From: an uncultured Bacteroidales bacterium
GTDB lineage: Bacteria > Bacteroidota > Bacteroidia > Bacteroidales > Bacteroidaceae
Assembly (NCBI GenBank): GCA_902792555.1
Contig: CADAZW010000012.1
Span: 1-36,034 of the forward strand
Direction of reading: 5' to 3'
DNA: 36,034 nt
Every line of letters starts with the position of its first letter. The stretch's first letter is position 1. Shown here piece after piece: positions 24,244 through 32,729 of the stretch. The position numbers and the translations under genes are program-made. The notes under the pieces were generated by a model that was not told the origin of the DNA, ran no database searches, and saw only the letters and a program-made list of their open reading frames with translations.

Positions 24244-24276
24244 CAGTCCCCGCAGATTGAGAACCTGCGGGGACTG
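24244..24276 (-). terminator. Terminator of the 1299-residue dockerin/TonB protein gene
   Basis: CAGTCCCCGCAG (24244-24255... in minus reading the second arm) and CTGCGGGGACTG (24265-24276) form a perfect 12-bp stem with a 9-nt loop. It lies 20 nt after the stop and is followed on the minus strand by TTTCTTTTAT. Confidence 0.9.
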
Positions 24277-24296
24277 GATATATGAATGGGTGGTGG

Positions 24297-24605
24297 CTAT
24301 TGAGGCATGGCTTCTATGTTGAAGTTGACGGGGATTGTGTACCAAACTTTGACAGGTTTGCCGTCCTGCTGACCGGGGGTGAAGTTGGGCAGCAGCTTGA
24401 CAATGCGGATTATTTCGGCGTCGCAATACTGATCTACGCTTTCCAGAATCTCTATGTTGCCGATGGTGCCGTCTTCATTTACAACGAAGCGGACGAGCTC
24501 CAGGCCCGTAGCATTGTTGTTTACGCTTTCGATGGGGTAGCGCAGGTTCTTGGAGACGAATTTTGCGCACGCTTCTCCTCCGCCTGGGTACTCGGGCATT
24601 ACGTC
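24297..24605 (-). other. TonB C-terminal domain fused after a dockerin-like module
   Basis: The last ~100 codons of the 1299-residue protein. All hallmarks are present: MPEYPGGGEA opening, YPIES, FVVNEDGTIGNIEIL, then LPNFTPGQQDGKPVKVWYTI. The downstream paralogue ends at the dockerin plus a short tail, so this domain was gained by one copy or lost by the other. Confidence 0.85.
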
Positions 24606-27600
24606 GGCCGTCTCCAGAACTGTGCTGACGGGACCGATGATGGCAGCATAGATGGCCACCACGTCGGCGGAGTTGACATCGCCGTCGCCGTTGACGTCGG
24701 CAGCCTTGTCGGTGAAGCCGGATTCCTCGCCCTGGATGATGAATGCATAGACAGCCACTACGTCGGCGGTGTTGACGTTGCCGTCGCCGTCAACGTCGCC
24801 AGTGGCATTGCTCAGCTGGGCCATGCCGCGGATGACGAGGGTGTAGGCCGTTTCCTGGCCGGCCACCTCACCCTTGTAGGTGGAGAGGTCGATGACGCCG
24901 GTCTGTGCGCCGAAGCCGTGTCCCTCGCCGACCACTGCGGTGAAGTGCTTGCCGTCAGAGCATATGGCTGTGCCGTCGCCGCACTTGAGGTCGTGGAGTG
25001 CGCCGAGGATACCGTTGCTGACGAATGTGCTGCTGTGGTCGAGCATCTCGCTGGGGAAGGGGATGATGAGGTCGAAGTCCTCCATCTCCTTGTCAGTGGC
25101 GGTGTCGCCAAGCACGATGATGCAGGGCTCGCCGGCGGCGAACTCATTCTTTTCGTACAGCTCAACGGTGGTCACTGTTTCCTCGCCGTCCATCTCCTGG
25201 GTAATCTTGCGGACGGCATAGGTGTGGACGTCGTCGTTGTAGGTGGCAATGTCGCTGATGTTGTAGGGCAGTGCCATCACGTCAATGTAGTTCATTGGGA
25301 AGTCGCTGATGGAGATGGCCTGCTGCTCCTCGGGTACAGCCTCCACGAAGGTCCATGCCGAGGCGGGAGTGCCGGGTGCGTGGCACACCACGTCGTTGGC
25401 TGCTCCCTCGGGCCACAGGTTGGCGCCGGTCTTATTGCTGGCGGTCATGGGCGTGAGGGTGAACTTAGCGTTGCCAACGTAGGCAATGTTGTAGGGCACG
25501 GGCGTCTCGCTGATGGGCAGGTTGATATTTTCGCCTGCGAAGTCGCCCAGGTAGTAGGCGTTGTACATATTCTGGATGGCGTAGTAGCCGGTGCCCTCCA
25601 CGGGAACGAACCTCCACATGGCCTTGGGGTTGCCGTCGGCGTTGAGCGACATGCTGCCCATGTCGAAGAGGCCCCACTTGGTCACGCTGCTGCCCGGGCG
25701 CTTGCTGTTGAGATAGATGGCTGAGCCATAGCAGTATGCGTCGTCGTCTGTCTCGGCGCCGGTGCGCTCGGTGTCAAGGTTGGTGATGAAGTACCACTTA
25801 CCCTCCTCAAAAGTCTTGAGTCCGGCCATGAAGGCTGTCTTGGCCTCCTTGATGGCAGCCTCGGCGGCCTTGACCGCACTGGCAGACACGGGTATTGCGA
25901 AGGCATTGTTGCGTGCGTCGCTGATGGCCTGCTCAAGGTTGGTCTTGAGGCTCTCGTCGCTGAGCTGGCCCATGCCGTCGCCCACCTGCACGCCGTCAAG
26001 CAGCACCTCGCACTCGCTGATGAGGGCTGCCAGGGCCGTGGTGTCGGCGTAGAGCTCCTTCACTGCTGCCAGGGCAGACTTCATCGTCTGGATGTCCTCG
26101 TCGGTGGCGGTGTTGGCCTCCACTATGGCGGCGCTGGCCTTTGCCTGGGCGTCCAGGGCGTCGGCCTTGTCCTTAAGTCCCTCGGTGGTGTAGTACTGCG
26201 AGGTGGTCTCGTCGATGACGGAGCCGTAAACCTGGAAGGCGGCCAGCGTTGCGCTGGTGCCGCCGCTGGCATTGCTGATGACGGCGTAGCGTATGTACCT
26301 GTATGGCTCGCCCATGTCGAGGGTATAGACTACGGGCGGGAAAGGATTGGTGCGCTCCTCGTCGGTTACTCCGCCGAAGGTGTTGCCGCCCACCTTGGTC
26401 CAGTTGCCGCCCACGGTGTCGTTGGATGCGTAGATTTCAATCTGGTTGGGGCGTTCCTCCACTCCCCACTTGTGCTGGTTGGCTGTGCCGTACTTCATGC
26501 TGGCGCAGCGAGTCTCCCACTTGAAGGTGACGGTCTGCACGGGAGTCTTGACGTCGATGTCAATATAGTCGCCGCACTTGATGTAGGTGGAGTCATACTC
26601 GTCGATGAGGTATTCATACTTGCCGGCCATGTAGAGATAGTTTGTGCCGTCTCCCCTGGCAGTGCCAAACCTTATCTGGCTCTCATCGGTGGGTGCCTCG
26701 TAGGCACCGCCGTTGACAACCTTGACTAGGCCTTCGTCGCCCACGGTGTAGTTGAACAGCTTGGCGTAGATGTCGTTGGCCTCGCTTACCAGTTCTCTCA
26801 GCTCAGCGGTGCGGTCCACTTGCTCCTTCTCGTTCTGGAACTTGGCCATCTGCTCGTCAGTGAGGCGCTGGAAGCGCCAGCCCCAGCGCAGGTGAGGCGC
26901 GTTGGTTACCTCTGCGCCATTGTAGGCGTAAACCTGGCCAACGGTCTCATCGGCTTCGGCAGGATTGTTGCGGGCGGTCATCGCCCAGAATCGGGTGCCG
27001 TTGTGGGTCTCGATATACCATGAGCCGGAGCCCTGCCAGCAGGTGAGCTTGGTGTAGTAGGAGCGGTCGTTGGTGGCGGTAAAGAGACCGGTGAATTCGG
27101 TCGCAATGCCGAGCATATAGTCAGACTTGAGGTTCTGCACGTCCCAGAATCCGTCCTCTCTCGGCGAAACCTTATAGACAAACTTGATGTCATTCTCGTC
27201 GAAGGGGCCATAGTAATAGTTGTTGGATATCTCGTTGATGAACATCGCCTTTGGCGTAACGCCGTTGTTGGCGATGTTCTCATCATCGTTGATGATGTAG
27301 TAGTATCCCTCCTGCATGGGGATGAGCGAGGCCATCATGTCCAGTCGGGCAGCCTTGAGGTCGTCGTAGGTGCTGCGCAGCAGTTCGTCTGACGAGCTGG
27401 GGTCATAGCTGATGAGCAGTGCGTTCTCCAGAACTCCCTCATAGGCTTCCACCTTGTCCTGGGTATAGAAGCCCGGGTCGGTGCCGCCGATATATTCAGC
27501 GTCAGCAGTGTAGGCATCGATAAGTTTCTGCAGGTCCTCGCGCAGGTCTTCCTCGTAGGTTACGGCGTAGGCGTTCCATTGGTTGCCGCTGCTGTAGCTC

Positions 27601-28196
27601 CATGTGATAGCGCGAGGAATGGTCTTGCTGTAGTTCCAAAACGACAGATAGGCGAAGGTTGTCTCGCTGGGCGATACGGAGAACCCCACGGAGTTGTCGT
27701 CCCAGATGGCGTCATCTTCCCTGTTCCATCTTCTGCGTTCGGGATTGTCGGCCGTTTCGTCGTACCACGGAATCTCCTCGCCGCAGTTGAGCACCTGGAA
27801 GGGGGCTGCCTGGTCAATGTTGTCGGTAAGCTCCATGCCTTTGTCGTACCAGTTGTAGTACTTGTTGGCAATGTACTTGCCGTTGGCAACCATCTTTATA
27901 TATAAGGTGGGGGCATCGGTGCGGATGTCGTTGGGACCTTCCTCAAAGGTGATGACTGCTGCGCTGCCCACGCCGAGGCCCGGGGCAATCATAAGGTCAA
28001 GGTCGGGGTAGTTCTCGTCAGCTATCTGCAGATAGCGGTCTGAGTAAAGTTGCCTGTAAGCCAGCTGCAGCACCACCGTGTCGCCCGCGTGAATCTGGCT
28101 GGCATTCTTGCGCTCGCCCACAATCCAGCGGGCGCTCATACCTGTCCATGAGGCGGCCATGGTGGCGAGAGCCAAAAGGGTAAAGAATTTTTTCAT
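24297..28196 (-). CDS. Giant secreted dockerin protein with TonB C-terminal domain, paralogue 2
   Basis: A 1299-residue exported protein (signal peptide MKKFFTLLALATMAASWTGMSA), paralogous to the 20133-23753 gene. It has the same domain order: beta-rich N-terminal region, FIVAR-like helices, F5/8 type C-like domain, helical linker LKDKADALDAQAKASAAIVE, a second ligand-binding-like region, and two dockerin-type loops at ~1129-1186 (DVDGDGNVNTADVVAVYAFI, DVNGDGDVNSADVVAIYAAI). Unlike the paralogue, it continues into a complete TonB C-terminal domain (~1196-1299): VMPEYPGGGEACAKFVSKNL, RFVVNEDGTIGNIEILESVD, LPNFTPGQQDGKPVKVWYTI, PVNF. TonB C domains normally sit in the periplasm at the end of inner-membrane energy transducers, so their presence on a secreted protein is odd. 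No catalytic motif was seen. Confidence 0.88.
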   Translation of the reverse strand: MKKFFTLLALATMAASWTGMSARWIVGERKNASQIHAGDTVVLQLAYRQLYSDRYLQIADENYPDLDLMIAPGLGVGSAAVITFEEGPNDIRTDAPTLYIKMVANGKYIANKYYNWYDKGMELTDNIDQAAPFQVLNCGEEIPWYDETADNPERRRWNREDDAIWDDNSVGFSVSPSETTFAYLSFWNYSKTIPRAITWSYSSGNQWNAYAVTYEEDLREDLQKLIDAYTADAEYIGGTDPGFYTQDKVEAYEGVLENALLISYDPSSSDELLRSTYDDLKAARLDMMASLIPMQEGYYYIINDDENIANNGVTPKAMFINEISNNYYYGPFDENDIKFVYKVSPREDGFWDVQNLKSDYMLGIATEFTGLFTATNDRSYYTKLTCWQGSGSWYIETHNGTRFWAMTARNNPAEADETVGQVYAYNGAEVTNAPHLRWGWRFQRLTDEQMAKFQNEKEQVDRTAELRELVSEANDIYAKLFNYTVGDEGLVKVVNGGAYEAPTDESQIRFGTARGDGTNYLYMAGKYEYLIDEYDSTYIKCGDYIDIDVKTPVQTVTFKWETRCASMKYGTANQHKWGVEERPNQIEIYASNDTVGGNWTKVGGNTFGGVTDEERTNPFPPVVYTLDMGEPYRYIRYAVISNASGGTSATLAAFQVYGSVIDETTSQYYTTEGLKDKADALDAQAKASAAIVEANTATDEDIQTMKSALAAVKELYADTTALAALISECEVLLDGVQVGDGMGQLSDESLKTNLEQAISDARNNAFAIPVSASAVKAAEAAIKEAKTAFMAGLKTFEEGKWYFITNLDTERTGAETDDDAYCYGSAIYLNSKRPGSSVTKWGLFDMGSMSLNADGNPKAMWRFVPVEGTGYYAIQNMYNAYYLGDFAGENINLPISETPVPYNIAYVGNAKFTLTPMTASNKTGANLWPEGAANDVVCHAPGTPASAWTFVEAVPEEQQAISISDFPMNYIDVMALPYNISDIATYNDDVHTYAVRKITQEMDGEETVTTVELYEKNEFAAGEPCIIVLGDTATDKEMEDFDLIIPFPSEMLDHSSTFVSNGILGALHDLKCGDGTAICSDGKHFTAVVGEGHGFGAQTGVIDLSTYKGEVAGQETAYTLVIRGMAQLSNATGDVDGDGNVNTADVVAVYAFIIQGEESGFTDKAADVNGDGDVNSADVVAIYAAIIGPVSTVLETADVMPEYPGGGEACAKFVSKNLRYPIESVNNNATGLELVRFVVNEDGTIGNIEILESVDQYCDAEIIRIVKLLPNFTPGQQDGKPVKVWYTIPVNFNIEAMPQ

Positions 28197-28268
28197 GTAA
28201 TATATGTTTTAACAGTTATTGGTTATAGTTCCTTGAATATGTATTCTGTCATTTATTCATAAACCGCA

Positions 28269-28276
28269 CAAAGGTA
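28269..28276 (-). promoter_or_regulatory. -7 box of the 1299-residue protein gene
   Basis: Minus-strand TACCTTTG is an exact TAnnTTTG match, about 70 nt before the ATG at 28196. No TTTG is visible at standard spacing upstream. Confidence 0.5.
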
Positions 28277-28490
28277 CAAAAACAATCTGTAAGACGTAGG
28301 GAAAAGTCGCATATTTCTAAAAAATTTTGATAAAAGCCTTGTCTTCTGAACAGGTTCGTAAAAAGTGGGGCGGTAATGCCTCAGGCATCGCAAAGCCTCT
28401 GTCTTTTGCTAAGGCTGTTATAGGGCAATTCTAGATATCAAAGAGAAATGCAGACTTAAAGGGAAAAAATCGCCCGACAGGAAAATCATG

Positions 28491-28658
28491 TCGCGAGGAC
28501 ACGCCTTTTTATCGCGAGGAAATTCTATGGTATTGCGTGAAGAAAAAATCTAATCGCGCAGAGCCTTTCGGTTTCGGCGCGATTAGATTTGATATTGGCG
28601 CGATTAGATTTGATATTGGCGCGATTAGATTTCGTTTCGGCGCGATTAGATTTTGTCT
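28491..28658. repeat. 21-bp phased CGCGATTAGATTT array, locus 2
   Basis: Eight consecutive units of exactly 21 bp start at 28491, 28512, 28533, 28554, 28575, 28596, 28617 and 28638. The last four read (C/T)GGCGCGATTAGATTT plus a variable end. The boundary of units 3 and 4 carries the motif in the opposite orientation (AAATCTAATCGCG). The first two units keep mainly TCGCGAGGA, so they look like decayed or half copies. It lies between the 3' end of the 1258-residue gene and the promoter of the 1299-residue gene. The remaining 28277-28490 holds nothing recognisable. Confidence 0.88.
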
Positions 28659-28689
28659 TTACCTGATGTGTTTCCTGAGGGTGCGCGCC

Positions 28690-31600
28690 TTACTTCTCAA
28701 TGACTTTCCGGTGGTCGTGGATGTAGATTTGTCCTTTGGGCGTTGCCTGTGTGGGTCGGCCCTGGAGGTCGTAATTGTTTTGAGGTTTGAGGTTTGAGGT
28801 TTGAGTTTTGACCTCTGTTCCCTGTCCTCTGTTCTCCACATCGCGGATGGCGTCCACGAGGTCATCGAAGTCGAAGGTGTAGGTGTCGAGGTCAGGCATG
28901 AAGCCTTGCTCGTAGGGCAGGTAGATGTTGTTGGCTGCCACCAGGGAGATGGCGGGGCGCTTCATGATGGGCTTGCCTGCGGAGGTGTTGAGGGTGTAGA
29001 AGGTGCCCTTGGGCAGCGAGGTGGTACGGTTGTAGACACCGAGCAACTTATTTGAATATTGTGTGTTGAAACTTGAGATTTCAGCATTGCCGGTGTTGAG
29101 GATGGGCAGGTCGAAGTGTTCGTAGGCTGAGGCGCGCAGTATGACGGGCGTGCCGGCGGGGATGGTGCCCTGCAGCTCGGTGAGTTTGATGACTCCGTCG
29201 GAGGTGACATGGTTGACGGCGTAGGCCTTGAGGCCCTCGGGCAGCCGGATGGCGAAATCGACGTAGAGGCCGGTGATGCCTGCCGAGTTGAGGGTGACGG
29301 AGGTGGTGGTGCAGGGCTCGAGGTACCACTGCACGCCCTCGGCGGAGAGCAGGGCGGTCTTGACGGGCGAGGTGGTGCCGCATAGCATGGCGCTGACGTT
29401 CTGTGCGGGGCCTATGTAGTGCTTGCCCCACTCGCGCTGCTCAAGGATGTAGGTGCCCTGCTTGGCGGGGTCGGCGGTAAGGTTGATGGCCTGGCCCGTC
29501 TTGGCCTCTACGGGCTGCGGCATTAGGCCCTGCGAGTGGAGGGAGTAGCCGTAGCCGCGGGTCTGGAGGCGGAAGATCTGGTCATAGTTGTTGTCGGCTG
29601 CCTTGGCGTAGTAGCGCAGCGTGGGGTCGGCGGTGAGGTAGGGGGTTGCCTCGAGGCCGCTATAGGTGGAGCGTATGCGATAGACGGTGTGGTCGGGGTC
29701 GAAGGGTACGAGGTCGGCATGCTCGACGGCATCGATGAAATTAGAAATTAGCGATGAGGAATTAGGAATTTGGGTGTCGTCGAGGTCTTTCACCTTGTCG
29801 TAGGCTGCCTGGAGGTCGTCGCGTGCCTGCTGGGATGCGAAGCCGCCGACCACTCCTATGGGTGCGGATAGCATATTGTTGATGTTCTTCTTATAGAGGG
29901 CTGCCTTGCCGGCCGGTTCCACGATGGCTGTGAGGCTGTCGCGGAGGGTGACGGGCTGGTTGAGGCCGTAGTTGTCGTAAACGAAGAACTGTCCGTAGGC
30001 TGCGTTGGCGGTGGTCTTGACGGCTCCGTCGGGATTGGTGGCGTTGACTCCTATGGCGTCGCTGCCGGCGGTGAAGGTGAAGCCTTGGCCGTAGGCTCGC
30101 ATGCTGAGGCTCTGCGGGGTGGTGGAGAGGAAACCGTCGGCGCTGAGGTTGAGGAAGCGCTGGGCGCCGATGTTATAGAGGTAGTAGCCCGCGTAGCGCT
30201 CGTCGTGGATGATTACCCAGTTGGCGAGGGGGTCGGTGACGTCTTGCTGCTGGGTGAAGGCGGTGAGGGCTCCGCTGGCTGTGGCTGAGCGGGTGGTGAG
30301 CTTCCATTGGCCGCTGTTGGCGGCGGTAAGGGTGCCGTGGCCGTTCATGTTCTGCAGGTTGTAGGCGCGCTGGGGGCTGATGTGGCGCACATTGTGGAGG
30401 CGGGAGTAGTTGAGGGGCTGTGTGCCGTTGTAGAGTGCGCGCAGCGAGGTGACGAGCAGGTCGGCATTGGTGCAGCGGCCGTCGTTGTAGATGGTCTTGA
30501 CGGTCTTGAGGGCTGCATCGGGGAAGTAGGTGAATGTGCCGGCATTGTCAATCTGCTCCTTGGCTATGGCCTTGACGCGGTCGAGGTTGTAGGCTCCGCG
30601 GAAGGTGAGGGTGTTCATGGAGAGCTGGTCGGTGTCGTAGCCCTGATAGAAGCGCACCTGGAGGTACTGTGTCTTGACGGGGTGGGGGAAGGAGACCTTG
30701 GTGTAGTCTTCGCAGCGTATGAGCAGGCTGTCGAAGGCGAGAGTCCAATCCTGGCCGTCGGTGGAGGTATAGATGTCGGCGTACTTGGTGCGCCAGGAGT
30801 ATTTGTAGGCCCAGTAGATGTCGAAGGAGCTTATGGTCTGCTCGGTGGCGGCGCGGAGTGAGAGCCTGTAGGGCGAGCCCTTGGATGAGGAGCAGTGGGT
30901 GTCGTCGTTGTCGTCGAAGAGGGCTTCGAGGCTGCCGTAGACATTGGTCTGGTAGGACTGATCCTTGAGCACTGCCCATGTGGATGACGGTATGGGGTCG
31001 GCGGTGAGGTTGAGGGCCCAGTTCTTGTCGAGCTTGCTGTCGCGCAGCACAGCCTCCTCCACTCGGCGCATGAGGCGGTCGGTGTCGATGGTGTCGACGC
31101 AGGTCATGTCGGTGACGAGGGGTATGACGGAGGCGCTGTCGTGCTGGTGGACGTAGGCTCCCATGTCGAGGAAGAAGGAGCCCGGATGCTCCTGGCTGGC
31201 TCCGCGGCCGAAGTCGTAGTGGAAGTCGCGCTCATAGTAGCTGTTGACGAGGTCTACGCGGTTGCGGCTGTACCAGCGGCCGGAGTTGGCGGAGCGCCCC
31301 ATGGCGTTGCGGTAGAAGACGCGGTGGAGCTTCTGGCCGGCATAGGAGGTGAAGGGCTCTATGAAGCAGTACCAGCTGGAGAGGAGGTCGCTCTGGCCTG
31401 AGGAGCGGATGGTGGCCATATAGCGCCAGTCGGGCATGGTGTCAACCTTATACCATGTGGACATGAGGATATTGTCGTAGAAGAAGGTGGAGTCCTGTCC
31501 CTTGCTGCCCTTGACGGTTACGGTGACGGTCTCGGGGCGGGTGTTGAGCAGAAACTGCACCCAGTGGTCGGCTGTCCACCAGTAGGGCTTGTCCTTGAAC

Positions 31601-32466
31601 ATGACGGAGGCGCTGGAGCCCTCGCCGCCGGCATGGGTGTGGACGGCGTCGCTGTTGCCGTCCATCACGCGGCTCTGCAGATAGAGCGACAGGTTGGGGT
31701 CTTCATCGGTGTTGCCATTGTCCCAGACGGAGAAGAGCACGCTCTTGTTGAAATCGTTGTCGCCGTAGGGGCTGGAGGTCTGCATGCCCATGTAGGCGTT
31801 CATGGGGCCCATGGTCATGAAGTAGGTGCCGGGGCATAGGTAGCGGGATGGCGCCATGCACTCCACATAGCCCCAGTCGAAGGAGCCTCCGGTGGGGGCG
31901 TCGGGGTCGGTGGTGCGGAAGCCGAACATATGGGCCGAGGTGCCGCCGAAGTTGCGCGGTATCATGACGGGGTCGGTGCTCTCGCGCTGGAAGGTGAAAT
32001 ACTGGATATTCTTTATGTAGCTCCACTTGGGCGAGCGTATCTCCACGCGGTAGAAGTCGTCTTCGGGAAAGTCCACCACGCCGCCGAAGAGGTCATCGGT
32101 GTGGGTCTCCGATTTGATGGTGGTGTTGCTCACGCGGTTGACGGCCAGGGTGTCGCCTGTCTGGGGATAGGTGAGCACGATGTCCATGGCGGCAAGGCGG
32201 GCAAAATTGTTGGCCCATACGATGTCGGCCCTGACTTTGCCCTTGGGGATGCGCCAGTAGTAGGCAAGCAGGATGTCGTCGGTGGCAGGCATGACGGACA
32301 TGAAGCCCTGGTTGGTGAGGGCGTCGAGGTAGCGGTCGCCTTTCTCGCGGTAGCAGTAGTTGCCCCACATCTTGTCGGTCTGGCTCTGCCAGTTCTGGCC
32401 GTTGACCGTTGACCATTGGCCGTTGACCACTAAGGCCAGCGCCAGGAGGAGTAAAGTCTTCTTCAT
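28690..32466 (-). CDS. Giant secreted DUF3472-like / F5-8 type C protein with in-frame repeats
   Basis: A 1258-residue exported protein. The signal peptide MKKTLLLLALALVVNG is extended by a repeat-encoded QWSTVNGQ. The N-terminal ~170 residues (YYWRIPKGKVRADIVWANNF) look like DUF5077, followed by a DUF3472-like region to ~430 (HTHAGGEGSSASVMF, SSWYCFIEPFTSYAG, GRWYSRNRVDLVNSYYERDF). An F5/8 type C-like domain follows at about 490-625 (ALFDDNDDTHCSSSKGSPYR to YLQVRFYQGYDTDQLSM). The remainder is beta-rich and ends in a short YDLQGRPTQATPKGQIYIHD tail, like Bacteroidales surface-sorting ends. DUF3472/DUF5077 proteins are associated with glycan use, but activity is unproven. Three stretches derived from intergenic-type repeats sit in frame (residues ~13-24, ~894-911, ~1208-1230). 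It has a divergent promoter region shared with rpsA. Confidence 0.82.
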   Translation of the reverse strand: MKKTLLLLALALVVNGQWSTVNGQNWQSQTDKMWGNYCYREKGDRYLDALTNQGFMSVMPATDDILLAYYWRIPKGKVRADIVWANNFARLAAMDIVLTYPQTGDTLAVNRVSNTTIKSETHTDDLFGGVVDFPEDDFYRVEIRSPKWSYIKNIQYFTFQRESTDPVMIPRNFGGTSAHMFGFRTTDPDAPTGGSFDWGYVECMAPSRYLCPGTYFMTMGPMNAYMGMQTSSPYGDNDFNKSVLFSVWDNGNTDEDPNLSLYLQSRVMDGNSDAVHTHAGGEGSSASVMFKDKPYWWTADHWVQFLLNTRPETVTVTVKGSKGQDSTFFYDNILMSTWYKVDTMPDWRYMATIRSSGQSDLLSSWYCFIEPFTSYAGQKLHRVFYRNAMGRSANSGRWYSRNRVDLVNSYYERDFHYDFGRGASQEHPGSFFLDMGAYVHQHDSASVIPLVTDMTCVDTIDTDRLMRRVEEAVLRDSKLDKNWALNLTADPIPSSTWAVLKDQSYQTNVYGSLEALFDDNDDTHCSSSKGSPYRLSLRAATEQTISSFDIYWAYKYSWRTKYADIYTSTDGQDWTLAFDSLLIRCEDYTKVSFPHPVKTQYLQVRFYQGYDTDQLSMNTLTFRGAYNLDRVKAIAKEQIDNAGTFTYFPDAALKTVKTIYNDGRCTNADLLVTSLRALYNGTQPLNYSRLHNVRHISPQRAYNLQNMNGHGTLTAANSGQWKLTTRSATASGALTAFTQQQDVTDPLANWVIIHDERYAGYYLYNIGAQRFLNLSADGFLSTTPQSLSMRAYGQGFTFTAGSDAIGVNATNPDGAVKTTANAAYGQFFVYDNYGLNQPVTLRDSLTAIVEPAGKAALYKKNINNMLSAPIGVVGGFASQQARDDLQAAYDKVKDLDDTQIPNSSSLISNFIDAVEHADLVPFDPDHTVYRIRSTYSGLEATPYLTADPTLRYYAKAADNNYDQIFRLQTRGYGYSLHSQGLMPQPVEAKTGQAINLTADPAKQGTYILEQREWGKHYIGPAQNVSAMLCGTTSPVKTALLSAEGVQWYLEPCTTTSVTLNSAGITGLYVDFAIRLPEGLKAYAVNHVTSDGVIKLTELQGTIPAGTPVILRASAYEHFDLPILNTGNAEISSFNTQYSNKLLGVYNRTTSLPKGTFYTLNTSAGKPIMKRPAISLVAANNIYLPYEQGFMPDLDTYTFDFDDLVDAIRDVENRGQGTEVKTQTSNLKPQNNYDLQGRPTQATPKGQIYIHDHRKVIEK
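28779..28838 (-). repeat. In-frame GAGGTTTGAGGTTTGAG-type repeat
   Basis: On the plus strand three GAGGTTTGAG iterations precede GACCTCTGTTCCCTGTCCTC. The translation on the minus strand is ENRGQGTEVKTQTSNLKPQ, between the protein body and its YDLQGR tail. The same TTTGAGGTTTGA sequence stands between genes at 23783-23802. Confidence 0.8.
29733..29785 (-). repeat. In-frame AATTAGGAATT-type repeat
   Basis: GAAATTAGAAATTAG followed by GAGGAATTAGGAATT is translated as QIPNSSSLISNF in the 1258-residue protein. The identical unit forms the intergenic array at 19759-19811. Confidence 0.8.
32395..32435 (-). repeat. In-frame GGTCAACGG repeats in a signal peptide
   Basis: The coding strand reads GTGGTCAACGGCCAATGG then TCAACGGTCAACGGCCAG. 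It encodes VVNGQWSTVNGQ at the end of the signal peptide. Internal three-fold iteration is evident; a close intergenic copy was not found in this window, so its link to the dispersed families is by style only. Confidence 0.6.
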
Positions 32467-32520
32467 TTTTATTTTATAGTTGATAGTATAAAGTTTATGG
32501 GTGATGGTTTACCGTTATAA

Positions 32521-32578
32521 AAATTGAAAAGTTTAATTTCAATTCTTCAGTTCTTCAATTCTTCAGTTCTTCAATTCA
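32521..32578. repeat. Intergenic AATTCTTCAGTTCTTC tandem repeat
   Basis: About four iterations of CAATTCTTCAGTTCTT lie in the leader of the minus-strand gene. A similar TTAAATTCTTCAATTC occurs before the Na/Pi gene near 13592-13607. The intergenic region 32467-32804 otherwise carries the two divergent promoters. Confidence 0.7.
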
Positions 32579-32586
32579 AATTGTGC

Positions 32587-32621
32587 CAAAGTTAGTAAGA
32601 ATAATCTATATTGTAGGCAAA
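32587..32621 (-). promoter_or_regulatory. Promoter of the 1258-residue protein gene
   Basis: On the minus strand TTTG (32621-32618), 23 nt, then TAACTTTG (32594-32587), an exact -7 match. The leader to the ATG at 32466 is ~115 nt. Confidence 0.6.
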
Positions 32622-32698
32622 AAGATGGTAAGTTTTGTAAAAATAGAGGGGTGGAGCATCTCTTTTGGATGAAAAAGGAAAAAACAGGTGCTGATATC

Positions 32699-32729
32699 TT
32701 TGCCGTGTCGGCAGATTGTTGTAACTTCG
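32699..32729 (+). promoter_or_regulatory. Promoter of rpsA
   Basis: TTTG (32699-32702), exactly 19 nt, then TAACTTCG (32722-32729), one mismatch to TAnnTTTG. Transcription would start near 32736, giving a ~70-nt leader rich in U and A (TCTAACTTATCTAAC, TTTAACTAACTAATTA). An alternative -7 box TATCTTTG (32695-32702) lacks a well-spaced -33 element. Confidence 0.55.

Noticed and set aside
28537..28797. An 86-codon frame beginning at GTG across the second 21-bp array, giving a heptapeptide repeat
   Set aside because: A period divisible by three makes an open frame trivial. There is no promoter and no ATG, and the frame runs on antisense into the 1258-residue gene. It is kept only as an alternative reading of the repeat.
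32692..32702. TATCTTTG as the rpsA -7 box
   Set aside because: It matches the consensus exactly, but the nearest TTTG is 27 nt upstream, too far. Its TTTG serves better as the -33 element of the box at 32722-32729.
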